Source of the DNA: Butyrivibrio sp.
GTDB taxonomy: Bacteria; Bacillota; Clostridia; Lachnospirales; Lachnospiraceae
DNA length: 64,000 nucleotides
Assembly (NCBI RefSeq): GCF_017635265.1
Contig: NZ_JAGBLU010000137.1
Coordinates: forward strand, 1 to 64,000
Direction of reading: 5' to 3'
The notes below the pieces were generated by a model that made no database searches, was not told the origin of the DNA, and was given only the letters and a program-made list of their open reading frames with translations. The translations under genes were made by a program, and so were the position numbers. Of the stretch, positions 42,333 to 51,737 are shown in pieces. Every line of letters starts with the position of its first letter. The stretch's first letter is position 1.

Positions 42333-43952
42333 ATGGCTGATAGATTTAAAGCCTTGTCGCAAAAAATTCTCGACTGGTGGAATCAGTTTACTGCCAAGCA
42401 AAAAACGCTCATTGTAGGGGCAGGGTCAGTAATACTGCTTACCATCATCATTTTAGTATCTGTATTAAATCAGCCTCAATATGTTCTTTTGGTTAATGCC
42501 AATTCTACAAAAGAAGCTTCGGAGATAAAAGAGCTTCTTGATTCTAATGCAATCAACTATAAAATGTCGGATGATGGTCTTGAATTTAAGGTCTTGAAAA
42601 AAGATCAGGGAAATGCAAGCCTTCTTTTGGGGGCTAATGATATCCAGTCTTACACATATAGTATTGACAATGTTACGGATGGAAGCTTTTCCACTACAGA
42701 ATCTGATAAACAAAAAAAATACGTCTTATATTTGGAAAGTCGGCTGGAGTCGGATTTTATAAGTCGATTTGAAGATATAAAGAGTGCAAAGGTACAGCTT
42801 CATATTCCTGATAATGACGGAACACTTATAGGAAATCAGGAAGAAGCTTCGGCCAGTATATTGCTGGAGCTTTCAGACAATGCTACTTTTAATGAAGATA
42901 ATGCAGCGTTCCTTGCAAGAGCTGTGGCAAAGGCTATTGGTAATTCAACTGTTGAAGAAATAGTTATTCTTGATACAAACGGAAACATGCTTTTTGCAGG
43001 AGATGAGGACGGCACTATATCCGGTATGGCAAGTACTCAGTTGTCCTTAAAAGCCAAAGCAGAGCAGCTTGTAAAGAGTGAAGTCAAGAAAGTTCTTTTG
43101 GGAACAAAACTTTATGACAATATTGAAGTCGCAAGTAATCTTGTGATGGATTTTTCACATGAGGAGACAACAGAACATAATTACACACCTGCAGAGGATC
43201 AGACACAGGGCGTTCTTTCTCATGAAGATACCTATACTGCTGAAAATGTAAATGGGATCAGTGGTATACCGGGTACAGATACAAATGCAGATGATGAGAC
43301 AACCTACGTGACGCAGGATAACACAAATTCCACATCTACTATTGCTGAAGAATCACGAGATTATCTGCCAAATGAAAAGATTACAACAAGAACTAACCAA
43401 CCCGGTGCAATTCAATATGACAGCTCATCAATTTCTGTAACAGCCATAAATTATGTAGTAGTAAAAGAAGAAGATTATGACAGTGCTGCAAATAACAATA
43501 TGGCATGGAATGAGTATAAACTGGCGAATGCTGAACCGGTTGTACAGACTGTTCCGGCCGAAGTTATAGAAGTGGTTTCCAAAGCAACTGGAATAGGTAC
43601 TGAAAATGTAGCTATGGCAGCTTATACCGAGTATGTGTTTTTTGACAGAGAAGGTACAAGCATTTCTATGACAGATGTTTTGCAGATTGTGATGATTCTT
43701 ATTATCCTCGGACTTCTTGCATTCATTATCGTAAGAAGCATGTGGACAAAGAAACAGACACAGGAAGAAGCAGAACCGGAGCCTCTTTCTGTTGAACAGC
43801 TTTTGGAATCTCAGCCGGAGGAATCTCTTGAAAACATTGAGATGGATACCGGTTCTGAAACCAAGAGACTTATTGAGAAGTTTGTGGATGAAAACCCGGA
43901 AGCTGCTGCAGTTCTCTTACGCAACTGGCTCAATGAAGATTATGGCATATAA
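42333..43952 (+). CDS. fliF: Flagellar MS-ring protein FliF
   Basis: Forms the membrane-embedded MS ring on which the flagellum is built. Transmembrane helices near 25-45 and 455-475 bracket the periplasmic ring-building domains, with YVLYLESRLESDF and LVMDFSHEE in the middle; the C-terminal tail (about 510-539, EAAAVLRNWLNED-like) is the FliG-binding segment. Length 539 is typical. GGGAGGGAG lies ahead of the ATG. Confidence 0.95.
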   Translation: MADRFKALSQKILDWWNQFTAKQKTLIVGAGSVILLTIIILVSVLNQPQYVLLVNANSTKEASEIKELLDSNAINYKMSDDGLEFKVLKKDQGNASLLLGANDIQSYTYSIDNVTDGSFSTTESDKQKKYVLYLESRLESDFISRFEDIKSAKVQLHIPDNDGTLIGNQEEASASILLELSDNATFNEDNAAFLARAVAKAIGNSTVEEIVILDTNGNMLFAGDEDGTISGMASTQLSLKAKAEQLVKSEVKKVLLGTKLYDNIEVASNLVMDFSHEETTEHNYTPAEDQTQGVLSHEDTYTAENVNGISGIPGTDTNADDETTYVTQDNTNSTSTIAEESRDYLPNEKITTRTNQPGAIQYDSSSISVTAINYVVVKEEDYDSAANNNMAWNEYKLANAEPVVQTVPAEVIEVVSKATGIGTENVAMAAYTEYVFFDREGTSISMTDVLQIVMILIILGLLAFIIVRSMWTKKQTQEEAEPEPLSVEQLLESQPEESLENIEMDTGSETKRLIEKFVDENPEAAAVLLRNWLNEDYGI

Positions 43953-43968
43953 CTAGAGAGGATTGGGA

Positions 43969-45009
43969 ATGATGGATACTGAAGTAAACGCCGGTGGAAA
44001 TAGCTTGACTGGGGGATTTACCGGCATACAGAAAGCAGCAATTCTTCTGATCGCTTTAGGACCAGAAAAATCATCTGCCATATTTAAGCATCTTAAGGAT
44101 GAGGAAATTGAAGAACTTACCTTGGAGATTGCCAATACAAGAAGTGTAACTTCGCAGATAAAAGAAGCTGTTTTAGAAGAATTTTATGGTGTATGCCTTG
44201 CACAACAGTATATTGCAGAAGGTGGTATTGGTTATGCCAAAGAGCTTCTTGAAAAAGCTCTTGGTGAGGACAAAGCGCTTGACGTTATCAGTAAGCTTAC
44301 CGCATCTCTTCAGGTTAAACCTTTTGAATTTATCAGAAAAACAGAACCGTCTCAGATACTTACATTCATACAGGATGAGCATCCACAGACTATTGCTCTT
44401 GTAATGTCTTATATGTCGCCTTCTCAAAGTGCTCTTATATTATCAGCACTTCCACCGGACAGACAGGCAGATGTTGCAAAGCGTATTGCGGCTATGGATA
44501 GAACCAGCCCGGATACAATAAAGGAAGTTGAAAAAGTGTTGGAATCAAAGCTTGCTTCTTTGGTAAATCAGGACTTCACAATTATCGGTGGCGTAGATGC
44601 TGTAGTAGAAATTTTGAATACTGTAGATCGTGCAACCGAGAAGCATATTATGGAGACACTCGAAATCGAAGAGCCGGAACTTGCGGACGAGATCAGAAAG
44701 AAAATGTTTGTATTCGAAGATGTTCTTCTTCTGGACGACAGATCTATTCAGAGAGTGTTGCGTGAAGTTGAAAATGCAGATCTTGGACTTGCTCTTAAGG
44801 GTGCAACAGAAAATGTTCAGGCTGCCATATTTAACAATTTGTCTAAACGTCTGGCAGCTATGATCAAGGAAGATATGGATTTCATGGGACCTGTCCGTAT
44901 GAAGGATGTTGAGGAAGCTCAGCAGAAGATTGTTAATGTTATAAGAAAGCTTGAAGATTCTGGTGAGATTGTAATCTCCAGAGGTGGAGGTGATGAGCTG
45001 ATTGTCTAA
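43969..45009 (+). CDS. fliG: Flagellar motor switch protein FliG
   Basis: C-ring protein that receives torque from the stator. The blocks FTGIQKAAILLIALGPE, EHPQTIALVMSYM, FVFEDVLLLDDRSIQRVLREV and the charged torque helix of FliG-C (NLSKRLAAMIKEDMDFMGPVR, seen as RLAAMIKEDMDFMGPV) are intact. Product 346 residues. The start is the ATG at 43969, six bases after GAGAGGA; a TTG at 43963 is less likely. Confidence 0.95.
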   Translation: MMDTEVNAGGNSLTGGFTGIQKAAILLIALGPEKSSAIFKHLKDEEIEELTLEIANTRSVTSQIKEAVLEEFYGVCLAQQYIAEGGIGYAKELLEKALGEDKALDVISKLTASLQVKPFEFIRKTEPSQILTFIQDEHPQTIALVMSYMSPSQSALILSALPPDRQADVAKRIAAMDRTSPDTIKEVEKVLESKLASLVNQDFTIIGGVDAVVEILNTVDRATEKHIMETLEIEEPELADEIRKKMFVFEDVLLLDDRSIQRVLREVENADLGLALKGATENVQAAIFNNLSKRLAAMIKEDMDFMGPVRMKDVEEAQQKIVNVIRKLEDSGEIVISRGGGDELIV

Positions 45010-45877
45010 TCTTTTTAAAGGGGCTTTTATAAGCTTTGACGGAAATGAGACCAGAATAATTGATAATAATGAGCTTGCCAACAAGAAGATTGAAGAATTT
45101 CAGGAGCTTGAGCAAAAAAGACAAAGAGCTCTTATGAATGAAGAAGATGTTTCCATGGGGGATGAGCCGGGTGATTTTATACCCGGAATCGACATGGAGC
45201 AGTTGGGTAATATCTTCGAAGATCAAAGTGTAATTGGTACTCCGGATGAAGATCCACAGTTTGATATGGAAGCCATGCAGGCAGAAATTGATTTTAAACT
45301 TCAGCAGGCTAATGAGCAGGCTCAGATGATAATAAATGATGCTCAGAATCAGGCTGATGAAATCAGGGCAGGGGCTGTAGAAAAGGGACATCAGGAAGGC
45401 TATGACGCAGGTTATCAGGAAGGTCTTGCTGCTGCGGAAAGCTTAAAAGCCGATATTGAAGCCCAACGTGATGGACTTGAAAAGGAATATCAGATGCTTG
45501 TAGATGAGCTTGAGCCTGAAATGGTTGATGTTTTGACTCAAATTTATGAGCATGTATTTGATGTTAAATTTAGAGAAGATAAGAGTATCATTCTTCATCT
45601 TTTAAAGAATACTCTTTCCAGAATAGAACCCGGTAATGATCTTATTGTTCATGTATCATCAGATGATTATGACAATGTTATGGATGAAAAAGAGGCTCTT
45701 AATGCATGCATTACATCTCCGAATACTACAATGGAGATCATAGAGGATTCACTTTTGAAAGAAAATGAATGTATGATCGAATCCGACAGTGGAGTTTTTG
45801 ATTGCAGTCTTGGCGTTGAGCTTTCTGAATTATCAAGAAAACTGCGGCTTTTGTCTTTTGACAGAAAGAAGAGATAA
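45002..45877 (+). CDS. fliH: Flagellar export apparatus stator FliH
   Basis: Regulator of the FliI ATPase. Charged N-terminal half, then a coiled coil with AQMIINDAQNQADEIRAGA and GHQEGYDAGYQEGLAAAE repeats (GxxxG-like spacing typical of FliH), and a conserved C-terminal domain. It starts with TTG at 45002, inside the end of fliG (8-base overlap), with GGAGG 11 bases upstream. 291 residues. Sequence is poorly conserved, so position in the operon adds weight. Confidence 0.9.
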   Translation: MSNLFKGAFISFDGNETRIIDNNELANKKIEEFQELEQKRQRALMNEEDVSMGDEPGDFIPGIDMEQLGNIFEDQSVIGTPDEDPQFDMEAMQAEIDFKLQQANEQAQMIINDAQNQADEIRAGAVEKGHQEGYDAGYQEGLAAAESLKADIEAQRDGLEKEYQMLVDELEPEMVDVLTQIYEHVFDVKFREDKSIILHLLKNTLSRIEPGNDLIVHVSSDDYDNVMDEKEALNACITSPNTTMEIIEDSLLKENECMIESDSGVFDCSLGVELSELSRKLRLLSFDRKKR

Positions 45878-45879
45878 GG

Positions 45880-47238
45880 ATGTTAGTATCTTCAGTAGAT
45901 TTGTCAAAATATAAAAAAATGCAAAATGCTCCGTTTTACCGAATGAGAGGTAAGGTGGTAAATGTTATTGGGCTTACCATCGAGTCAGCCGGTCCGGACG
46001 CTAAACTTGGCGATATCTGCCTTATTTATCCCAAGAAAAAAGAATCATATGTGGGAACTGAACGAAGACTTAAGCCTGCAATGGCTGAGGTTGTTGGATT
46101 TAAGGACAATCATGTTCAGCTTATGCCATATGAAAATACCAGCGGAATTGGGAATGGCTCAATTGTTGAAAATACCGATTCTCCGCTTAGGGTTAATGTG
46201 GGCGAAGGACTATTGGGTAAGACGCTGGATGGACTTGGCAGAATTGATGGCACCAGCTATGGAAAAGGTGTGGCGCTGGAAGGCGGAGTTGCGTATTCTG
46301 TTGAAAATCAGCCGCCGGATCCTATGACAAGAGATCCTATTTCTGATGTTTTGCCTTTGGGTGTGAAGGCTGTTGACGGGCTTCTTACAGTAGGAAAAGG
46401 ACAGAGAATTGGGATTTTTGCCGGTTCAGGTGTAGGTAAATCCACTCTCCTTGGTATGTTTGCCAGAAATACACAGGCAGATATAAATGTAATCGCACTT
46501 ATTGGAGAGCGAGGAAGAGAAGTTCGTGAGTTTATCGAGAGAGACCTTGGCGAAGAAGGTATGAGAAGATCCATTGTTGTCTGCGCGACTTCTGACAAGC
46601 CTGCTCTTGAGCGACTTAAGGCTGCAAAGACAGCAACTTCAATTGCGGAGTATTTTAGAGATAAAGGAAAAGATGTTCTTCTCATGATGGATTCGCTGAC
46701 GCGTTTTTCAATGGCTCAAAGAGAAATCGGGCTTGCCAGCGGAGAACCGCCTGTATCACGAGGATATCCGCCAAGTGTTTATGCAGAGATGCCAAAACTT
46801 CTTGAGAGAGCAGGAAAGTCAAGGAAAGGTTCAATCACAGGTCTTTATACTGTTTTAGTAGATGGTGATGATATGAATGAACCTATAACAGATACTGCCA
46901 GAGGTATTTTGGATGGGCATATAGTTTTGAGCCGAAAGCTTGCTCAAAAGAATCATTATCCTGCCGTTGATGTACTTGCAAGTATTTCAAGATGTATGTC
47001 TGCTATAGCAGATCCTGAGCATAAAAAAGCTGCGGGAAAACTAAAAAATGTACTTGCTACATATAATGATGCGGAAGATCTTATTAATATAGGCGCTTAT
47101 CGAAGCGGTGCAAATAAGAATATAGATTATGCTATTTCAAAAATAGAACTTGTTAACTCTTTTCTCATGCAGGAGACAGATGAGAAATTTTCTTTTGAAG
47201 AAATCAGGCAGACTTTAATTGATATCTTTAAGGACTGA
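45880..47238 (+). CDS. fliI: Flagellum-specific ATPase FliI
   Basis: Export ATPase related to the F1 beta subunit. Walker A is GIFAGSGVGKSTLLG (K187), Walker B LLMMDSLTRFSMAQREIG, and YPPSVYAEMPKLLERAG is diagnostic. Length 452. It starts two bases after fliH and provides energy for unfolding or loading export substrates at the base of the flagellum. Confidence 0.96.
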   Translation: MLVSSVDLSKYKKMQNAPFYRMRGKVVNVIGLTIESAGPDAKLGDICLIYPKKKESYVGTERRLKPAMAEVVGFKDNHVQLMPYENTSGIGNGSIVENTDSPLRVNVGEGLLGKTLDGLGRIDGTSYGKGVALEGGVAYSVENQPPDPMTRDPISDVLPLGVKAVDGLLTVGKGQRIGIFAGSGVGKSTLLGMFARNTQADINVIALIGERGREVREFIERDLGEEGMRRSIVVCATSDKPALERLKAAKTATSIAEYFRDKGKDVLLMMDSLTRFSMAQREIGLASGEPPVSRGYPPSVYAEMPKLLERAGKSRKGSITGLYTVLVDGDDMNEPITDTARGILDGHIVLSRKLAQKNHYPAVDVLASISRCMSAIADPEHKKAAGKLKNVLATYNDAEDLINIGAYRSGANKNIDYAISKIELVNSFLMQETDEKFSFEEIRQTLIDIFKD

Positions 47239-47245
47239 TTAGCCA

Positions 47246-47704
47246 ATGGCGAGATTTAACTATCGAATGCAAAGCGTTTTAAATATCAAGCAAAAGACTG
47301 AAGGGCAGGTTAAGATGGAATTTGCTTCTGCACAGTCTGAGCTTAATAAGCAGCTTGATATTTTGGATGGATATATTAAACGAAAAGAGCATTACCTGAT
47401 TGAAGCAGAAAAACTTAGGAATGAAGAAAGCCTTAAGCTTCAGGATATTCTTGATAATCAATATGCTACAGCTCAGATGGATGTTATGATTTCTTCCCAG
47501 GCTAAGGTTATAAAAGAATGTGAAAACAAAGTCGAAAGAGTTAGAGTGAGGCTCACCCGTGCTATTCAGGAGAGAAAAATGCAGGAAAAACTCAGGGATA
47601 GAGCTTATGCAGAATTTTTAGAAGAGGAAAAACAGGAAGAAGCTAAAGAAAACGATCAGCGTACAAGCTTTACCTATGGACAAAGAGGAGCTAATACAAA
47701 ATAA
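47246..47704 (+). CDS. fliJ: Flagellar export chaperone FliJ
   Basis: Small, almost wholly coiled-coil protein (152 residues) starting FNYRMQSVLNIKQKTEGQ, the typical FliJ opening. It stimulates the export ATPase and escorts chaperones. No strong SD is visible; it lies seven bases after fliI. Its stop codon overlaps the next start (TAATG). Confidence 0.9.
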   Translation: MARFNYRMQSVLNIKQKTEGQVKMEFASAQSELNKQLDILDGYIKRKEHYLIEAEKLRNEESLKLQDILDNQYATAQMDVMISSQAKVIKECENKVERVRVRLTRAIQERKMQEKLRDRAYAEFLEEEKQEEAKENDQRTSFTYGQRGANTK

Positions 47705-48642
47705 TGGCTGATAACAAAATGATTATGTCGCCTGAAGACCCAAAGGCGGCCAAGAAAAAACTTGCGGCTGATAAAAAAGAATATAAGAAAAAGCTAAAGC
47801 AACAGAGGAAAGAACAAAAGGAGAAAGAACTTGAGTTTGCGGAGCGAACTGCGGAGATAAATGGTGATAATGCCGGAGGACTGGCAACGCTTGTTATTTC
47901 TTTTCTCATTATTCTGATCTGGCTTGCAATAATGGCTCTTTTGATTAAGCTTGATGTTGGACATTTTGGATCGGAGATACTTGCTCCACTTTTGAAGGAT
48001 GTTCCTTATGTCAATCTGCTATTGCCGGAAGGATCTGTTCAGACACAAACTATTGAATCAACGGTTGATTATAGTAATGCCGGATCAAGTAGCGCCGGTA
48101 TCGAAAGCTTAGATGATGCCAACGCATATATAAAAAGACTTGAGCAGGCTCTTCAGGCTGAAATGGAACAAAACAGCAGCTATGCATCTTCAATTGAAAA
48201 ATTGCAGGCAGAGGTTGCAAGACTTGAACCTTTTGAGCAGCAACAGAAGACTTTCTATGAAGAGAGAGCTTCGTTCTATGAGAGTGTAGTTTATGGAGAT
48301 TATGCTCCTGATGCATCTGCTTATGCTTCTTACTACGCTATGATAGACCCCGATACTGCAGCTTCAATATATCAAAAGGTAGTTCAGGGTGAAGTTGATG
48401 ATGCTGCCATTAAAGCTTTTGCAACTACCTATTCCGGTATGAAGGCAAAAGAAGCCGGAGCCATTTTTGATGAAATGGTGGCCGAGAATCAGATAGAGCT
48501 TGTAGCCAAAATTCTTGCTCAAATGAGCGTAGAGAATCGAGGTGATATATTGGCGGTTATGAAAGAAGAAAATGCTGCTAAACTTACGCAGCTTCTTGAA
48601 CCAAATGCACTTGAACAGAAAACTACAAAAGTTACGGGATAA
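47704..48642 (+). CDS. MotE-like flagellar protein with MgtE-N-type domain
   Basis: A 312-residue protein with a very basic Lys-rich cytoplasmic start (1-50), one transmembrane helix (about 60-83), a coiled coil (about 135-180) and a C-terminal helical repeat domain of the MgtE intracellular N type (KEAGAIFDEMVAENQIELVAKIL, seen as AGAIFDEM and LVAKILAQM). This matches YlxF/MotE-type proteins found after fliJ, thought to chaperone or link stator components. Start overlaps the fliJ stop. Followed by a strong terminator. Confidence 0.75.
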   Translation: MADNKMIMSPEDPKAAKKKLAADKKEYKKKLKQQRKEQKEKELEFAERTAEINGDNAGGLATLVISFLIILIWLAIMALLIKLDVGHFGSEILAPLLKDVPYVNLLLPEGSVQTQTIESTVDYSNAGSSSAGIESLDDANAYIKRLEQALQAEMEQNSSYASSIEKLQAEVARLEPFEQQQKTFYEERASFYESVVYGDYAPDASAYASYYAMIDPDTAASIYQKVVQGEVDDAAIKAFATTYSGMKAKEAGAIFDEMVAENQIELVAKILAQMSVENRGDILAVMKEENAAKLTQLLEPNALEQKTTKVTG

Positions 48643-48665
48643 GGCCTGTTGGTCTTATCTTCAGA

Positions 48666-48693
48666 CAGCAGGTTCTGAGCCTGCTGTTTTTTT
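48666..48693 (+). terminator. Intrinsic terminator inside the flagellar cluster
   Basis: CAGCAGG (48666-48672) pairs with CCTGCTG (48680-48686), then seven T. It probably divides the early part (flgB to motE) from the part that starts at fliK. Confidence 0.85.
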
Positions 48694-48766
48694 GCGTTAT
48701 GCACTAAATTATTATCAAAAGAAATTGTGTGTAGCTAACTCTTATTAAAAAATATATCTGCTTCGA

Positions 48767-48793
48767 TTAATTATTTTTTAATTATGCCGATAT
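48767..48793 (+). promoter_or_regulatory. Sigma-28 (FliA/SigD)-like promoter before fliK
   Basis: GCCGATAT (48786-48793) is identical to the SigD -10 consensus; 14-15 bases upstream is TTAAT (48767-48771), a partial match to TAAA. It sits between the terminator and fliK, 80 bases before the ATG. Confidence 0.6.
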
Positions 48794-48873
48794 ATGTTGT
48801 GAGAGTCTTTGGATGTTTATGCTCACGTAAAAAAAGCAAATACATCAGTTAAAAAAATGAAAGGAGGAATTTA

Positions 48874-50388
48874 ATGAGCAGTACATTCAACAGTGTAGGT
48901 GCGATGCTCACTTACATGTCACAAAGTGCTGCAGCGGTTAACACTTCATCTTCTCCAAAAAACGGAAACAGTAGTAAAAGTGCTTCAACTAGTTTTAATG
49001 ACATTTTCAACAAGACCACGGATATTAAGAAAAAACCGGAAGAAGTATCTACTTTCGATGATTTTGCTAAAAAGTCAGATATTTCTGATAAGCTGTATCA
49101 ATTAAAAGAAAATGATAGCTTTAATAAAGGCGGTAATGAAAATGTTGCGGAAATAGATTACGAAGCCCCAGATAGTCTTCCGGAATTGGAACCGGATATA
49201 AACTTTGATGTTGATATTTCCCATATAGATGAAGGCGAAGTATATTGCATGGAGGCAGATGATAAGCTGCAGGAAGCTGTTTTGGAAGCCGGAAAGGAAC
49301 TTGTTTCTAAAATAGCAAAAGAACTTGAGATCAATGAAGAAGATATATATACTGCGATGGAAACGTTGGGACTTATGGCAACGGATCTTTTAAAACCTGA
49401 AAATATACAATTACTTGTAACAGACATAATTGGTGAGGATAAGACGCTTGATCTGTTAACAGATTCAGATCTATATACTTCGATGCAGGACCTCTGCGAG
49501 GATGCTGACAGTATGAGGAGCGAACTTATGAATGAGTTTAGCTTATCCGATAAAGACTTTGAATCATTGCTTGTTGAAAAACACGATAATTTTGGTGATT
49601 TCAGAAAAGAAATAAATGACGTATCTCTTTTACCTGAAGAAAAAAGACCGGAAATTATAGTGAATGAGGCGGGTGAAGATATATCAAAGGATATCAGGGC
49701 ATCACAGTCTAAAGAGCAGCCACTTGAAATTCAAGTGGAAGCAGAATCAGAAGAAATAAATACCAAAGAGTTTAAACCAATAGTAGAGTTAAATGAAACT
49801 CACCGTGATTATAAGGGAACAAACGGTGAGATGGCTTCAAATCTGTTAAAACAGTTCGTTGATAATATGGCCGATGCTGTAGATTTAAGTTCCGACAGCA
49901 TGACAAGTTACACGGACAGGGCGCAGATGGAGGATATTGTCAGACAGATTACTGATAAGATTACATTATCTACAGGAAATGGTGAGTCATCAATGGAACT
50001 TCAGCTCCATCCGGCGCATCTTGGTAATGTAAATATTCTTCTTACCAGTACAAAAGATGGAATAGTTGCCAAGTTTACTGCACAGAACGAAATTGTCAAA
50101 GAAGCTGTCGAAAGCCAAATGGTGCAGTTACAGCAGAAATTTGATGAACAGGGAGTAAAGGTTACAGCAATTGAAGTTACAATTGCCAGTCATGCATTTG
50201 AACAAAATTTTCAGCAGGATAATAAGAATCAGAGCTTTGAGCAGGAAAAGGAAAGACCAAGGAAAACACTTAGAAGATTAAACCTTTCTGAACTTGGAGA
50301 TGTTGCTGATGAAGAACTGTCGGATGCAGATATGGTTGCGGCAAAAGTAATGGAAATGAATGGTAATTCGGTTGATTACAGCGCATGA
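48874..50388 (+). CDS. fliK: Flagellar hook-length control protein FliK
   Basis: Molecular ruler for the hook. The first 350 residues are low-complexity, acidic and Ser-rich; the conserved Flg_hook domain is at about 365-445 with MELQLHPAHLGNVNI and LQQKFDEQGVKVTAIEVTI. Length 504. AAAGGAGG stands six bases ahead of the ATG. The N-terminal part is not conserved between species, so the assignment rests on the C-terminal domain and position before flgD. Confidence 0.9.
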   Translation: MSSTFNSVGAMLTYMSQSAAAVNTSSSPKNGNSSKSASTSFNDIFNKTTDIKKKPEEVSTFDDFAKKSDISDKLYQLKENDSFNKGGNENVAEIDYEAPDSLPELEPDINFDVDISHIDEGEVYCMEADDKLQEAVLEAGKELVSKIAKELEINEEDIYTAMETLGLMATDLLKPENIQLLVTDIIGEDKTLDLLTDSDLYTSMQDLCEDADSMRSELMNEFSLSDKDFESLLVEKHDNFGDFRKEINDVSLLPEEKRPEIIVNEAGEDISKDIRASQSKEQPLEIQVEAESEEINTKEFKPIVELNETHRDYKGTNGEMASNLLKQFVDNMADAVDLSSDSMTSYTDRAQMEDIVRQITDKITLSTGNGESSMELQLHPAHLGNVNILLTSTKDGIVAKFTAQNEIVKEAVESQMVQLQQKFDEQGVKVTAIEVTIASHAFEQNFQQDNKNQSFEQEKERPRKTLRRLNLSELGDVADEELSDADMVAAKVMEMNGNSVDYSA

Positions 50389-50395
50389 TTTTTAA

Positions 50396-50414
50396 GGGCT
50401 GGTCATTCCAGCCC
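50396..50414 (+). other. Hairpin just before the flgD ribosome site
   Basis: GGGCTGG (50396-50402) pairs with CCAGCCC (50408-50414) around TCATT, and the GGAGG of flgD begins one base later. No T run, so not a terminator; it may affect flgD translation or protect processed mRNA. Confidence 0.6.
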
Positions 50415-50427
50415 CGGAGGATAAAAA

Positions 50428-51108
50428 ATGTCAGATTTAAATTCAGTTCAAGCAATTATAGAAAATGGTAAAGTGGTAAATGCAAATTCAAATACCAGTA
50501 GTTCTAAAAGTACAACTCCGGCCGGCTATGACAAGGATTCTTTTATGCAGATACTGGTTGCACAGATGAAATATCAGGATCCTATGGAACCAACATCCAA
50601 CACGGAATACATATCTCAATATGCAACATTTACGCAGGTTGAACAATTAAGCAATATGGCAAATGCCATGTCTATGTCCAGAGCATCTGAAATGGTAGGA
50701 AAGACGGTAGTTATTTCGCAGACTAATTCAGAAACCGGAAAAACAACAGAGGTTCAGGGTGTTGTTGACTTTGTAACTTACTCCGGAAATAAAGCATATC
50801 TGAATGTGAACGGAACTAATTATAGTGCAGATGATGTTACTCAGGTTCTTTCGGATGACTACACTAATGCCATTAAGTCGGCAGAGGATTTCCAGAAGAG
50901 TATAGATAAACTTCCGAATCTTGAGCTTATAACAGATGAAGCTCATGGTGAAACCATCGATGCGATGTATGAGTACTATATGAATTATATGGATGATAAG
51001 GCAAAAGGAATGATGGACAATAGTTATGTTACATCACTTCTTCAGTATGTTAACAGAATTGATGACATCAGAGGAGATGATAAGAGGACTCTTACAGAGA
51101 CCACTTGA
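50428..51108 (+). CDS. flgD: Flagellar hook assembly (capping) protein FlgD
   Basis: Scaffold cap for hook polymerisation. The conserved N-terminal block DSFMQILVAQMKYQDPMEPT followed by YISQYATFTQVEQLSNM is diagnostic. Length 226. SD GGAGG. TIGR02530-type and flgE genes follow, the usual Firmicute order. Confidence 0.94.
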   Translation: MSDLNSVQAIIENGKVVNANSNTSSSKSTTPAGYDKDSFMQILVAQMKYQDPMEPTSNTEYISQYATFTQVEQLSNMANAMSMSRASEMVGKTVVISQTNSETGKTTEVQGVVDFVTYSGNKAYLNVNGTNYSADDVTQVLSDDYTNAIKSAEDFQKSIDKLPNLELITDEAHGETIDAMYEYYMNYMDDKAKGMMDNSYVTSLLQYVNRIDDIRGDDKRTLTETT

Positions 51109-51150
51109 TTGGCTTTTGCCGAAAATATTTTGTGAAAGGAGGGAAATGAA

Positions 51151-51591
51151 ATGACAATAGACGACAGGCAGTTTCTGTCTTTAAATCAGATGAATGATCG
51201 GATAAACAATGCCAATAAGACAGAACTTTCGTCTAATGGTAAGCTATCCGGAAATAATAATGCAGCTGTCGGTGAATATTCTTTTGCCAATATTCTAAAT
51301 AAAATAAAGGAATCAACCGATAATACTATTAGTTCAAATGAACTAAAGTTTTCCAAGCATGCCGTAAACAGACTTCAGAACAGAAATATATCCCTTACTG
51401 ATGAACAGATGGCAAGGCTTAATTTAGGAAAACAGGAAGCGGGCGAAAAGGGCATTAAAGACTCTCTTATACTTGTAGATCAGCTTGCTTTTATTGTAAA
51501 CATTCCCAATAACACAGTTGTTACAGCTATGGATCAGACAGAGAATAAAAATAATGTTTTTACAAATATTGACGGAGCAGTGATAGCATAA
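51151..51591 (+). CDS. Flagellar operon protein (TIGR02530-like)
   Basis: Small soluble protein of 146 residues found between flgD and flgE in many Clostridia and Bacilli. The recognisable region is FSKHAVNRLQNRNISLTDEQ followed by GIKDSLILVDQLAFIVNI and NTVVTAMDQ. The biochemical role is not established; position suggests hook assembly. AAAGGAGGG lies before the ATG. The 146 bases after it hold a TACAAT at about 51705 but no convincing promoter. Confidence 0.8.
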   Translation: MTIDDRQFLSLNQMNDRINNANKTELSSNGKLSGNNNAAVGEYSFANILNKIKESTDNTISSNELKFSKHAVNRLQNRNISLTDEQMARLNLGKQEAGEKGIKDSLILVDQLAFIVNIPNNTVVTAMDQTENKNNVFTNIDGAVIA

Positions 51592-51737
51592 GGATTGGAC
51601 CGAAGTGGTTTAATGCCATCAGGAAATCTTTATTTCCCGAATGATTGAAGGAAATATCTGCAATTCATTCATCCGTACAAAATCCAACGTTATGAAGTAC
51701 AATTGTGTATTAATTTAAAATTGGAGGACTTTGTCTT

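Noticed and set aside
45446-45453. Other GCCGATAT-like matches (also in hypB near 33710 and fliN near 58140)
   Set aside because: They lie inside coding sequence without a TAAA at the right distance; chance matches.
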